Part shown: piece by piece, positions 35,427 to 44,179 of the stretch | How the letters are laid out: each line of letters starts with the position of its first letter | How positions within the stretch are numbered: the stretch's first letter is position 1 | Assembly: GCA_028532855.1 (NCBI GenBank) | Contig: JAQQAL010000035.1 | Coordinates: forward strand, 61,950 to 125,949 | From: Candidatus Thalassospirochaeta sargassi | GTDB taxonomy: Bacteria; Spirochaetota; Spirochaetia; UBA9216 | Length of the DNA stretch: 64,000 nt | Direction: 5' to 3' | Made by a program: the position numbers and the translations under genes | Notes under the pieces: model-generated | The model's input: the letters and a program-made list of their open reading frames with translations, nothing else | The model's database searches: none | Told to the model about the DNA's origin: nothing

Positions 35427-36042
35427 TATTATAATTCTCCAGCCTACAGGCTTTCTTTATTATCTCATAAACCCAATCTGTAACGTACATCGCTTCTTTA
35501 AGGATTTTCTTTCGCTCTTTCTCATTAAGGTGATTTGAAATAGTAATTATTACTTTGTCATCAACATTCTTCTCACCCAGAGCTTTCAAAGCCTGAACAA
35601 TAAGTGCAGATTTAGATGAAAGGACTGTTGTCTCCTTATTTGTTCGGTGTTTGAACCTCATAGTGTTCCCAAGCCACTTATAGCTTCTGTAGGGCCCATC
35701 GCTTAGATACTCCCAGGTTGATGGTACCTGTGTCGACAAACCTAACAGATTGAGAGCTGTATTACCATCCGGCCATATTGTCCAGCCATGGGAACGTGCG
35801 ATAGCCTGTGCAATTTTATCAGGATCCGGAGGTGACAGTTCATTTAGCAATTTACTTATTGATGGATAGTCATAAACGCCACGCATAAGTCTCCGGATTA
35901 AGCCTCTTTTTGTAAATCTGGCTAAAATATTCTTAATAGTCGACGGGTTAGCAATATCAGAAAAATCTGACAAAACAAAAACCCAACCCCTGCCATGACC
36001 ATAAATGCGGCTAATTACTTTATCAGCAATGATTTCCGACAT
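35419..36042 (-). CDS. abiEi: AbiEi-type antitoxin/repressor
   Basis: The 207-residue protein begins MSEIIADKVISRIYGHGRGW. The ATG at 36042 is preceded by AAGGTGG; a longer in-frame reading would start inside the operator palindrome. The N-terminal part is a winged-helix region (residues about 15-60; STIKNILARFTKRGLIRRL), and the rest matches the AbiEi/DUF6088 pattern. AbiEi neutralises the toxin (type IV) and represses its own promoter by binding inverted repeats. Confidence 0.83.
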   Translation of the reverse strand: MSEIIADKVISRIYGHGRGWVFVLSDFSDIANPSTIKNILARFTKRGLIRRLMRGVYDYPSISKLLNELSPPDPDKIAQAIARSHGWTIWPDGNTALNLLGLSTQVPSTWEYLSDGPYRSYKWLGNTMRFKHRTNKETTVLSSKSALIVQALKALGEKNVDDKVIITISNHLNEKERKKILKEAMYVTDWVYEIIKKACRLENYNNE

Positions 36043-36058
36043 ATCTAACACCACCTTT

Positions 36059-36098
36059 TTGAGACTAAAAGTATATACTTTTAGTCTCAATTTAGCAA
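36059..36098 (-). promoter_or_regulatory. AbiE promoter with perfect 32-bp palindromic operator
   Basis: The half-site TTGAGACTAAAAGTAT (36059-36074) and its exact reverse complement (36075-36090) form a 32-bp palindrome. On the minus strand -35 TTGCTA (36093-36098), a 17-bp spacer and -10 TATACT (36070-36075) place the -10 at the palindrome centre, so the AbiEi repressor would occlude polymerase. Transcription would start near 36063, about 20 nt before the abiEi ATG. Confidence 0.8.
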
Positions 36099-36125
36099 GA
36101 AATTATCATTTTTAGCGAGTTTTCA

Positions 36126-37002
36126 CTAAATCTCCCTCGTAATCTCCAGCACGTCCTTATACTCATCAGCATGGAAGTAGTTCTCGGTCATGCGATCGGT
36201 TGAATGCCCGGTGATTGTCTGAACCTTTGGGATTGGTATGTACCTGCTTCTACCGGTCTTTGTACACTTAAGCCCGTGGCCCTTCTCCCAGGACACCGAG
36301 ACTTCGATATAATCATCAAAGACAGCCTTTCGCTGCAGGGCTCTTATTTCGCCCATACGCATGCCTGTGGTAGCCGCTATGAGGTTGAATGTGTAATAGC
36401 AGGTATCGGCCCCACTTCTGGTCAAAGAAATCTTTAACCTCCTCAACGGTGAGGATTCCGCGTTCTTTCTGCTTTCCCGGTATCATTTCTATAATCGGCA
36501 TTTGCAGGATGTATTTCTTTTTGTAGGCGTGCTGTAAGATTGTTCGAAGGGTAATCAGGATTTTGTTTATAGTAGCCGGAGCCTTGCCTGCAGCAGATAA
36601 TCCTACTACCAGCTCTTCTATTACCTCGGAATCTATCTTCTTTAGTTTCAGCTCACCGATAACAGGATTTAAATGGTTTATGATTGTTGAGTTCTGGTTT
36701 TCCGCATGCCTGCGGCCGATTGTTTTGCCGCGCAGTATCTGCTTCTGAATAAACGGACCTTCCCAATCAAAGAAGCCGTCGGCGAAGTCTTTAAAGACTA
36801 TGTTTTCTTTTGTTATGACTTGTCCGGATTTAAGGTATTCGATTGCCCAGGCTTCTGCTCTTGTTTTCTTGGTTTGTCCTGAACTTTTAGCAGTGCTCCA
36901 GTGGTCGTTGTCGAGCCTGAAGCGTACATAATAAATAAAGCGCCCCGAATCGAGGCGCCTTTTCCATAATGAATAAGGTTTTTTTGCATTAACTGCCTCC
37001 AT
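36126..37002 (-). pseudogene. Tyrosine-type site-specific integrase, frameshifted and deleted
   Basis: The first part (37002 down to about 36430) has the N-terminal SAM-like arm and core (GKAPATINKILITLRTILQH). The frame then breaks near 36430 and the catalytic part continues in another phase: AATTGMRMGEIRAL contains the first catalytic Arg. After SRYIPIPK the protein jumps to TITGHSTDRMTENYFH, which holds the C-terminal GHS and Tyr box, so the HxxR segment (about 70 residues) is missing. Two lesions make it inactive. It lies 110 bp from an att-like repeat and close to tRNA-Pro. Confidence 0.85.
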
Positions 37003-37113
37003 TGTGTATTGGAAGTACAGTTTTTATGCTACAAAACATGCTACACATTTAGTTTTTTATATATATGACAAAACGGCATCATGTTTAATTCCTTATCCTG
37101 TTAAGAATTATAA

Positions 37114-37131
37114 TAGTCGGGCTGGGCAGAT
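37114..37131. repeat. att-like direct repeat copy (tRNA-Pro 3' end)
   Basis: The sequence tagtcgggctgggcagat here is an exact 18-bp copy of 37316-37333, which is the 3' end of tRNA-Pro(GGG). It sits just upstream of the broken integrase. It would be one attachment-site copy of an element that targets the tRNA. Confidence 0.65.
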
Positions 37132-37272
37132 GGACGAAACTTCTGCATCTTCGATGCTTCAGTTTCTTCAGAAGTTTGTCTGCGTCAAACTTCTTACATA
37201 CAGCCTCAACTATCTCTATTAGACAATCATGAATACATCGGACCTGCATCATGTTCAAATCTGCAGATTAAT

Positions 37273-37308
37273 AAAAAAGGGTTAACCGTCACTAAACAGT
37301 TAACCCTT
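37273..37308 (-). terminator. Terminator of tRNA-Pro
   Basis: Arms aagggttaac (37277-37286) and gttaaccctt (37299-37308) pair perfectly over 10 bp with a 12-nt loop, followed on the minus strand by a T-run (37273-37278). Confidence 0.85.
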
Positions 37309-37315
37309 GTAGTTG

Positions 37316-37333
37316 TAGTCGGGCTGGGCAGAT
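37316..37333. repeat. att-like direct repeat within tRNA-Pro 3' end
   Basis: This is the second exact copy of the 18-bp repeat, covering the acceptor and part of the T-arm of tRNA-Pro. The two copies are only 202 bp apart, so the intact cargo of an island does not lie between them. Confidence 0.65.
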
Positions 37334-37392
37334 TTGAACTGCCGACCCCATGTCCCCCAGACATGTACGCTAAACCCCTGCGCTACAGCCCG
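37319..37392 (-). tRNA. tRNA-Pro(GGG)
   Basis: The minus-strand sequence folds into a cloverleaf of 74 nt: acceptor CGGGCTG/CAGCCCG, D-arm GCGC...GCGT, anticodon stem CATGT/ACATG with loop CTGGGGG (anticodon GGG), T-arm GGCAG-TTCAAAT-CTGCC, and discriminator A. No CCA is encoded. The 37003-37494 stretch holds only this tRNA, its terminator, the repeats and flanking AT-rich sequence. Confidence 0.93.
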
Positions 37393-37494
37393 TATTTGTT
37401 GAATGAAAAGATATCATCTATAGAAATGAGTGTCAACAAGGATGGATAATGTTTTTACAGCTATAGAATTGCGTGACAGTTCAGCCAATAAAGG

Positions 37495-38190
37495 CTAATT
37501 CAGTTTATAGGTTACAGGCAGTTTAAGTACAACATCGGAGCCGGTGTTATGGCTGTAGGGTTCGGACATTACATTCTCAAGCAGATCAGCCGCAGCATTA
37601 TTCAGCATCCGGTATCTGCATCCTTCGGCAACCCTGATTGAGGTCATATTGCCCTCTGAATCAAGCCGCAACTCCACAATCACTGTGCCCTGATACCCCT
37701 TCTTTTTAGCCGTCAGAGGATAGGTTGAGTCCTTCATGGCATTTATCCTCTGCAGAAGCCCGGCAAAAGGATTCACTTCAGCGGCCGGTTCAGACGGGCT
37801 TATCTGTTCGGACTGCTCATCATCAGAAAGCGGAGCCTGTGATATTTCAGCGGCTGGTTCTGCTGGAGCAGGTTTGGTCTCTGTTCCGGGACTCATTTCT
37901 GTTATTTCAGGCCTGGGCTGTTTCAGCGGTTCTGCGGGAGGTTCGGGCAGGGGTTTCGCAACCGGCGGCTGTTTCGGTTCCGGCGGCGGAGGGAGTTGAT
38001 TCGCAGGCTGATGTGCCTGTTCAGGTTCAGGTTCAGGTGCAGGTTTCTCAATCATTTTAAATGAGACTTGAATAATATCATCACTTTCTGCTGCAGACTC
38101 ATTATCATGCAGGCCTACGAATAAAAATAACGCAGCATGAATCAGAATTGAAACAGCAATCAGCGGCAGCAGTAGCCTTGAACCCTTCAT
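37495..38190 (-). CDS. tonB: TonB energy transducer
   Basis: The 231-residue protein has an N-terminal membrane anchor (LLPLIAVSILIHAALFLFVG), a long proline-rich periplasmic linker (EPEPEQAHQPANQLPPPPEP, residues about 50-130), and a C-terminal TonB domain with GYQGTVIVELRLDSEGN. It spans the periplasm to power the operon's outer-membrane receptor. It starts 3 nt after exbD and is the last gene of the cobalamin operon. Confidence 0.9.
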   Translation of the reverse strand: MKGSRLLLPLIAVSILIHAALFLFVGLHDNESAAESDDIIQVSFKMIEKPAPEPEPEQAHQPANQLPPPPEPKQPPVAKPLPEPPAEPLKQPRPEITEMSPGTETKPAPAEPAAEISQAPLSDDEQSEQISPSEPAAEVNPFAGLLQRINAMKDSTYPLTAKKKGYQGTVIVELRLDSEGNMTSIRVAEGCRYRMLNNAAADLLENVMSEPYSHNTGSDVVLKLPVTYKLN

Positions 38191-38193
38191 CCG

Positions 38194-38613
38194 TTATTCC
38201 TGCGCGGCTTCCTGCTCAACAAGGAATGATATTCCCTCAGCCCCGCATCTTCTGCAGATATCCATTAAGTCTACAACAAAGCCGAAGTCCACCGATTCAT
38301 CCGACTCAATGAATATCTCTTTATCAACCCGGCGGCTGTAAATATCAGACAGCTGCGCAGTAAGCTCATCTCGACTCACGGCCCCGGTATTCAAAAAAAG
38401 ACCGCCCGAGGCATCAATTGATACAATGATCTCCTGTGATGTAGAGTTCTCGGTTATCACTGTCTCAGGCAGATCAACCGAAACCACAGGACTTGCAGCA
38501 CTTGCAGTGAGAAGAAAGAATATCAGAAGGATGAAGATCATATCCAGCATCGGAGTTATATCAAAACCCGTTCTACTGCTCCATGATTCATCAAATTCCT
38601 TAAACTCAATCAT
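38194..38613 (-). CDS. exbD: ExbD proton-channel subunit
   Basis: The 139-residue protein has a single membrane helix near the N-terminus with the essential Asp in FDITPMLDMIFILLIFF, followed by a periplasmic domain. It works with ExbB to energise TonB using the proton motive force. ATG/stop overlap with exbB (TGATG). Confidence 0.92.
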   Translation of the reverse strand: MIEFKEFDESWSSRTGFDITPMLDMIFILLIFFLLTASAASPVVSVDLPETVITENSTSQEIIVSIDASGGLFLNTGAVSRDELTAQLSDIYSRRVDKEIFIESDESVDFGFVVDLMDICRRCGAEGISFLVEQEAAQE

Positions 38614-39233
38614 CAGCGGACCTCCGCCTCCGGGGCATGCATGAGGGTATTCAGTTCTTCGCCGTAAATCTTCATATTAAAAGCAAGTTTCTTCACCCTT
38701 GTCCGGTTTATATGCGCGAATATCAGGGCAGGAATTGCTGTAAAAAGCCCTGCTACAGTTGTTATCATAGCAACCCAGATTCCATCGGCAAGCAGAGAGG
38801 CATCTATCTGCATTGCCGTGTTAATACCTATTTCGCGAAAGGCCTGAACAAGGCCCAGGACCGTACCGGAAAGGCCTATCATGGGCGATATACTTCCTAT
38901 CAGTTCCTGGATGTGGATGTATCTCGATGCTGAAAACAGGAGTTTATCTCCTGCAAGAGAAATCTCTTTTTCAGCAATATCCGGGGTCTTATCGGCATTT
39001 TTGAAGATTTCAAAGAGAAATTTCATTATGGTCCGCGATGAAGAGGCCGTTTCTGCTTCCGCCTTCAAATATTCACCTATCTGCACCTGCTGTTTTATTC
39101 TTAAAAGCGCTGCATCACTTACCCTGTTTCTGATGAAGTACACCTCACGTTCAATAATTACGGCCAGCGATACAATCGAAATAACCAGCAACGGCCACAT
39201 CAGAGGACCGCCTTTTAAAAACAGTTCAATCAT
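38613..39233 (-). CDS. exbB: ExbB proton-channel subunit
   Basis: The 206-residue MotA/TolQ/ExbB protein has three helices; the C-terminal pair lies in LADGIWVAMITTVAGLFTAIPALI. It carries the conserved ...IGLSGTVLGLVQAFREIG motif near 115-135. It forms the inner-membrane motor with ExbD. Confidence 0.92.
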   Translation of the reverse strand: MIELFLKGGPLMWPLLVISIVSLAVIIEREVYFIRNRVSDAALLRIKQQVQIGEYLKAEAETASSSRTIMKFLFEIFKNADKTPDIAEKEISLAGDKLLFSASRYIHIQELIGSISPMIGLSGTVLGLVQAFREIGINTAMQIDASLLADGIWVAMITTVAGLFTAIPALIFAHINRTRVKKLAFNMKIYGEELNTLMHAPEAEVR

Positions 39234-39244
39234 TATATTGTCCT

Positions 39245-40660
39245 TTAACGCTCAAATATGCAGAGTGCTCCCGGGCCGTCGCTTACTGAAAATACAGAGC
39301 CCTCGGTATAGTTGAAATCAGGGGAAGACCCCGATATGTCTATTGTATTTACCGAATCATTAGAATAGAAGCTGACGAACAGCTTATTCGAATATGAATC
39401 ATAGCAGAGCCCGGCATAATAGTCGCTGTCTACATCATCTGCTGTAATAATCATATCATCATAACCGTGGAGGACCGAATAATCACCGGCTGTGCTGCCA
39501 TACTGATACGACTGCAGCCCCCCTACCCCGGCCAGGTAGACTATCTTATTATCGTAATCAATCGACTCTCTGCAGCCTACGGGCGAACCGCCTATATGAA
39601 GGTGGGTAAGATAGGAAGGCTCATCAGGGTCACTGATATCAAGCACCAGAATTACCCCGTCGTCCGGGTTTGTACCGGGTTTCTCATCATCCTGGTCAAA
39701 GCCGTCAGGAATGTATTCATCAGCGCTGTAATAGCTTGTACTGCCGCCGTTTGTTCCTGTGCATACTATATTCAGCAGGTTGTCCAGAATGAAGGCCGAC
39801 TGCGGGTTGAGACCGTTACCCGGCAGGTATTCACTGTAGTTTTCATCAGCACCGGCTGTGTAGTAGATATCTTCAAGATTAATCTCCGCTGTCAGTTCAA
39901 AGGCAAGCGACGAGTCGGATGCGCCTGAAACCATCGCGTCAGCATTAAAGCTGAAGATACTCAGGGTTGCCTCCCTGAAATAGCCTCCGGCGCTGACAGA
40001 TTCAGTCAAAAGAATTGAAGAATCATAGCGGACATTGGTCACATAGAGCCTAGATTCAGACCCGTTTGACAGCACCGCACCGCCCGAACTGCTGCGTGAG
40101 AAGTTGTCGCCTACAGCGTTTGTACCGGTAGGGGTGGTCTGATACTCAGAATCTGCATCATCAGGTAGTACAACCTCTGTCCAGCTGTCGACGAATGAAT
40201 AACCGGTTTCAGGATTTGAAAGATCTACCGGCTGTACGTCATCGGTTTCAAAGCCTGCACAGAACACCCATGAGGTTCCGGGCACAGATATGAACGACAT
40301 GGGATTATATCCGTTCTTGAAATAATGTTCAGCTTCATAATCAAGGCTGTTTTTGTTATACGACTCAATACTGTTCTGCCCCGAAAGTATCACATGAATA
40401 CCCTCATCATAGATCAATATATCTGCCGGTATGGCACGGCTTGAGCTTCCGTATCCGACAAGCTGTATGTCGTTATAGACAGACTCTGTCTCAGGATCGA
40501 TTGCACTTATGCTTTCAGCACTTCCGTTTAATACCAATACAGCGCGCTCGGGAGAATCCGACATATAAGCCTGATAGTCAGTTTCGACATCCGGTTCGCA
40601 TGATAACACCAGAAAAATAACAACAGATATCACTGCCGCTGCCGCAGAATATTTTTTCAT
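39245..40660 (-). CDS. Surface lipoprotein, beta-propeller-like (BtuG-like role)
   Basis: The 471-residue protein begins MKKYSAAAAVISVVIFLVLS with lipobox Cys. RBS GGGGAGG precedes it, and the receptor's stop overlaps by one base. The mature part has repeated strands such as VLVLNGSAESISAIDPETES and YDSYSNKLFVSFYSNDSVN, a YncE/propeller-type pattern. In Bacteroides, BtuG is a surface propeller that hands B12 to BtuB. The same arrangement here is suggestive; homology to BtuG is not proven. Confidence 0.65.
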   Translation of the reverse strand: MKKYSAAAAVISVVIFLVLSCEPDVETDYQAYMSDSPERAVLVLNGSAESISAIDPETESVYNDIQLVGYGSSSRAIPADILIYDEGIHVILSGQNSIESYNKNSLDYEAEHYFKNGYNPMSFISVPGTSWVFCAGFETDDVQPVDLSNPETGYSFVDSWTEVVLPDDADSEYQTTPTGTNAVGDNFSRSSSGGAVLSNGSESRLYVTNVRYDSSILLTESVSAGGYFREATLSIFSFNADAMVSGASDSSLAFELTAEINLEDIYYTAGADENYSEYLPGNGLNPQSAFILDNLLNIVCTGTNGGSTSYYSADEYIPDGFDQDDEKPGTNPDDGVILVLDISDPDEPSYLTHLHIGGSPVGCRESIDYDNKIVYLAGVGGLQSYQYGSTAGDYSVLHGYDDMIITADDVDSDYYAGLCYDSYSNKLFVSFYSNDSVNTIDISGSSPDFNYTEGSVFSVSDGPGALCIFER

Positions 40661-42678
40661 CAGAGACTGAGCCTCCCCTTTATACATAATTCAATTCCTG
40701 GCACAGGGTAACCCAGCCGGTCAATGTAGGATTGATTTAACAGGTTGTCGCCTGAAAGCGTAAGCCTGAAATGCTCATTAAAATCATAGTTGAAGGTAGC
40801 GGATATAAGAAAAACCTGATCCAGATACTTGGTGTTCGCATTATTCGTATACCTGTAACCGATGTAGTCCATCGCTGTCTCTAAACTCAGCTGCTGAGGC
40901 AGGCTGAAAAGCAGGGCAATATTACCCGAATGCTCCGGCCGGTATGCAAGCTGATTGCTGAAATTAACCGAATCAGAGTCTGCATCAACACATTTGAGCC
41001 AGTTATAGACCAGGGATACCTCCATATCCACTTCATCAATGACTTCTTCACCCCGAATTTTCAGAGATGATTCCGCCCCGCCGCTGTAAACATAGCCGAC
41101 ATTCGACGGACGCCAAACCCCGCCAGCGGTTGGCATCCACTGGATCAAATCATCGATAATGCTGAAAAATCCCACCGCTTCGATATCTGCGGACCATTTG
41201 CCGCGGCCCCCGGCTGTGTAAAACACACCGCCGTCCCAATTGATACTCGTTTCTGGTTCAAGGTCCGGGTTACCCGAAGCAATTGCCCCCGACGGCCAGA
41301 AAAGGTCCTGGAATGAGGGGTTTCTGAACCCTGTGCCGATGTTGAGCTTCATGTAGAGCGGGCCCTCATCATACTCATCTCTGAAGGGGGAAAACCCGCC
41401 GGAGACCGACCAGGTCAGGGCAGTATTTGATGTCGTATCAGAGGCCTCGTAGCTGGTGTAATTGAAGTCAAATCCGGCTGCGGGGGTGATATCAAAGCGG
41501 CCTAAAAGCATGCTCATACTGGCCCTGAGATCAGCAGCGTGCTGGAAGGCATTGCCATCGAGGGCAGAACCGGAACTGTCGGTCAGCGAAGTTGAATAGA
41601 GATAATCGAACTGATATCCGCCGTCAATACTGAGGTCGGCATAAAGCCCCCGGAACTCCACCCCCCTTGTCCAGCCGGCCCCGGCTGCTATCGAATGGTT
41701 CTTATTAGTTTCATCGGTCTCGTCAGCCGAGTCATCTTCGTAATTAGTGTAGCGGGCATATTTATAAGAGTAATCCAGGGCTGCGCTGAACTCGCCTGAG
41801 TCGGCTGTCGGCAGAATCAAGTCGGCCCCTCCCCCTCCGCGGAGGCTTGCAAGCCGGGCATAAGGGGTTAAAAACTCCATCAGCCCGGCTGAGCCCTTCT
41901 CGGACGCGTAAAGGCTGCCGGACACGGAAAACTCAGCGGCCTCATCATCCTCAGGCTCCCCATAGTCAAGCTTCCCCGAAGTATTCGAAACCCAGCCGTC
42001 ATTATTTGTACGCACGACCTCACCCTCAGAGGTCTCATATTCATAACCGCCCCCGGTGTAGAGTCCACCGGCGCTAAGCTCCCCGGACAAACCTCCGTCC
42101 CCGCTTAGGGGTCCGCTGACAGTCGTCTGCAGGCTGTGGGTGTTATATGAGGCAAAGCCGTATTCTACCTCTGAACTTGTATTAACAACTGGGTCTCCGG
42201 TTGTGATGATGTTGATAACACCGCTGATTGCGCCTTCACCGTAGAGGGCTGCTGCAGAACCACGGATAACCTCGATGCGCTCTACGTTGGAAACAGTTAT
42301 GGAACTCAGGTCCGAAGCGCCGGTCCACAGCGAATCGACAGCCTTGCCGTCTATTAGAATAAGCACATGCTCTGATTCGCCGCCGCGGATGCTTACCGAC
42401 TGCTGTTCGAGTATTCCGCCCTGCCTTGAGACCACAACCCCCGGCACGCGTTCCACAACATCAGCCACCGTTCTTGCTCCGGAGGTTTCAATATCCTCCT
42501 TATCAATTACGGTAACCTGTCCAGGCTTGAGATCGGGATTCTCTTCAACATAGGTATCCTCAATGACAATTTCCGCGTCGACAGTGAAATCAAATACTTC
42601 GTCCGCCGAAAGCAGAGAAGAAGGGAGAGCAGGAATAATAAAAATCAGAAGTAAAATTTTATTCCGCGGGCTCAACAT
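40660..42678 (-). CDS. btuB: TonB-dependent outer-membrane receptor (BtuB-like)
   Basis: The 672-residue protein has a signal peptide (IFIIPALPSSLLSADE), a plug domain with VTVIDKEDIETSGARTVADV, IRGGESEHVLILIDG and RIEVIRGSAAALYGEGAI, and a barrel that ends in an aromatic/hydrophobic C-terminus. Riboswitch and operon context points to cobalamin; the length (BtuB is about 600) agrees. It overlaps the upstream lipoprotein by 20 nt. Confidence 0.88.
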   Translation of the reverse strand: MLSPRNKILLLIFIIPALPSSLLSADEVFDFTVDAEIVIEDTYVEENPDLKPGQVTVIDKEDIETSGARTVADVVERVPGVVVSRQGGILEQQSVSIRGGESEHVLILIDGKAVDSLWTGASDLSSITVSNVERIEVIRGSAAALYGEGAISGVINIITTGDPVVNTSSEVEYGFASYNTHSLQTTVSGPLSGDGGLSGELSAGGLYTGGGYEYETSEGEVVRTNNDGWVSNTSGKLDYGEPEDDEAAEFSVSGSLYASEKGSAGLMEFLTPYARLASLRGGGGADLILPTADSGEFSAALDYSYKYARYTNYEDDSADETDETNKNHSIAAGAGWTRGVEFRGLYADLSIDGGYQFDYLYSTSLTDSSGSALDGNAFQHAADLRASMSMLLGRFDITPAAGFDFNYTSYEASDTTSNTALTWSVSGGFSPFRDEYDEGPLYMKLNIGTGFRNPSFQDLFWPSGAIASGNPDLEPETSINWDGGVFYTAGGRGKWSADIEAVGFFSIIDDLIQWMPTAGGVWRPSNVGYVYSGGAESSLKIRGEEVIDEVDMEVSLVYNWLKCVDADSDSVNFSNQLAYRPEHSGNIALLFSLPQQLSLETAMDYIGYRYTNNANTKYLDQVFLISATFNYDFNEHFRLTLSGDNLLNQSYIDRLGYPVPGIELCIKGRLSL

Positions 42679-43618
42679 TTATCCCCATTGCCGACATTAT
42701 TCGTGCGCCGGTCATCCAGGCAGGTGCATAATCCTGTCCGTCAAGGATTGACGGATCATCCACCAGCTTCAGATAGCGCATTTTGCCGTCTGCAGGCCAT
42801 GAAACGCCGGAGTCTGTTGCAAGTACAAAATTGCTCAGGTCAAATCGATCTCCGCCGAGGTAGTCATCATCCGGCTCAAAATACATTGAAATATAAACTG
42901 TATTGCCCGACTCATCAGTAACCGTTTCATAAACTCCAGTCTCATCAAGCTCTTCAGCTTCAATCTCTTCACGGAAATTAGCCCAGCAATGTTCATTCCC
43001 GAACACATCAGTTACGTCATAATAACTGTAGCCGCTGTTTGCGGTGCCGGGACTGGTGTTTTCAATGTAATCCTCGAGACTGCTGATATACCAGGTTTCG
43101 TTGTCCTCAGACACATAAACATGGGCAAGCTCATTCCATGAACCGTCGGGATCGCTGCCGAAGCAGTTGTGGTTAGAAAAAATGATGAAATCGTCGCCCT
43201 CACCGTCAACAATAACCCAGTCCGGGTCAAACTTCCATACTGCCCAACCACCGCTGCCTAAAACCGTCATATCTGCGTAAGAACTGCTGTGTATGACTGT
43301 TGTACCCTCGGGGGGTCCGCAGGCTCCGTTTTTTGTGGAATCAAGAGGATACCCATTCTCATCATAATACTCGGTATTATAATCCTGCCGGGCGGAGCCT
43401 ACCTGTCCGGGCTCAAACTCGATGTTCTCGGTGAGGTACACATTATCAGGATATTTATCATCAGCAGCAAGAACATCCTCCCAGTCGCCTTCGACATAAC
43501 CGGAGGAATCATCGGGACTGTAGGGACTCTCCGGAAATGAGTCGCCGCAGCCCGATATCATTATTGAAAAAATGATAAAAAGAGCTCCTGTAAATAGAAG
43601 CCCCTTATTTGTTTTCAT
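42659..43618 (-). CDS. Surface lipoprotein, cobalamin-operon type
   Basis: The 319-residue protein has a lipoprotein signal (FSIMISGCGDS). The mature part has the pattern WKFDPDWVIVDGEGDDFIIF, AHVYVSEDNETWYIS and GGDRFDLSNFVLATDS. This 'DGxGxDFxxFEN / VSxDG-x-W / GGDxFDL' scheme occurs in secreted proteins encoded next to B12 receptors in several phyla, as I recall. It may be a corrinoid-binding partner; the function is not established. Confidence 0.6.
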   Translation of the reverse strand: MKTNKGLLFTGALFIIFSIMISGCGDSFPESPYSPDDSSGYVEGDWEDVLAADDKYPDNVYLTENIEFEPGQVGSARQDYNTEYYDENGYPLDSTKNGACGPPEGTTVIHSSSYADMTVLGSGGWAVWKFDPDWVIVDGEGDDFIIFSNHNCFGSDPDGSWNELAHVYVSEDNETWYISSLEDYIENTSPGTANSGYSYYDVTDVFGNEHCWANFREEIEAEELDETGVYETVTDESGNTVYISMYFEPDDDYLGGDRFDLSNFVLATDSGVSWPADGKMRYLKLVDDPSILDGQDYAPAWMTGARIMSAMGINVEPAE

Positions 43619-43627
43619 ACCGGATGC

Positions 43628-44128
43628 TTATTCTGACAATGTGACGGAAGAGTACCATGCACCAGCACCGGATGCCTCTTGCGCCTCTTCAAGAGTTGCA
43701 AGTTTATAAGCACATTCTGAATATAACATTGTTGTTACTCCATCAACTGTTGTAAGTGAATTCCACCTGACCAGTGAATAAGTATCGACATAAGATGAGT
43801 CTGCATGGCTTGTTACCTTGTAAATCAGATATCCGAAATCACCCTCTGTTGGATTTTCAGATTCCAGATTGTAGCTATCGTCATTCCATTCGACAATTTC
43901 TCCGGCATAATCCCAATCCCAGGATTCAGGATTATCAAACGTAATTGTACTGTTTGTTATCGTGATAAAAGTATTATCAACACCCAGTGCTGAATTGTCC
44001 CCTTCCCAGGTTCCCCAGACTTCAATGTCCCAGCTGAAAAAACCTGTATCACAGGAACTGAAGACAGTGAGCATTACAAGCGCAGCTATAACAGCCGTAA
44101 CTATCCGATTAAATTTTTTGTTTTTCAT
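43628..44128 (-). CDS. Small surface lipoprotein, unknown
   Basis: The 166-residue protein starts MKNKKFNRIVTAVIAALVML with lipobox FSSC at about residue 27. The mature part is short and beta-rich (VWGTWEGDN..., a lipocalin-like W-G-x-W start). It is the first gene after the cobalamin riboswitch, with RBS GAGGAG. No family recognised. Confidence 0.6.
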   Translation of the reverse strand: MKNKKFNRIVTAVIAALVMLTVFSSCDTGFFSWDIEVWGTWEGDNSALGVDNTFITITNSTITFDNPESWDWDYAGEIVEWNDDSYNLESENPTEGDFGYLIYKVTSHADSSYVDTYSLVRWNSLTTVDGVTTMLYSECAYKLATLEEAQEASGAGAWYSSVTLSE

Positions 44129-44179
44129 TGAATTCTCCTCTTTTTCAAGGAGTGAGGTATTTTTGCTGTTTCAAAGGAA

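Noticed and set aside
29149..37002. Prophage interpretation of the island
   Set aside because: No capsid, terminase, portal or tail genes are present; only an integrase remnant, TA, IS and unknown genes.
37131..37316. The 185-bp stretch between the two att copies as a mini-element
   Set aside because: It has no ORF of note and no terminal structure; it is better seen as residue of insertions at the tRNA.
37725..38060. Antisense ORF opposite tonB (VQVQVQ repeats)
   Set aside because: It is the reverse frame of the proline-rich linker repeats of TonB.
41847..42077. Antisense ORFs within the TonB-dependent receptor gene
   Set aside because: They are low-complexity reversed frames of the receptor with no RBS or family pattern.
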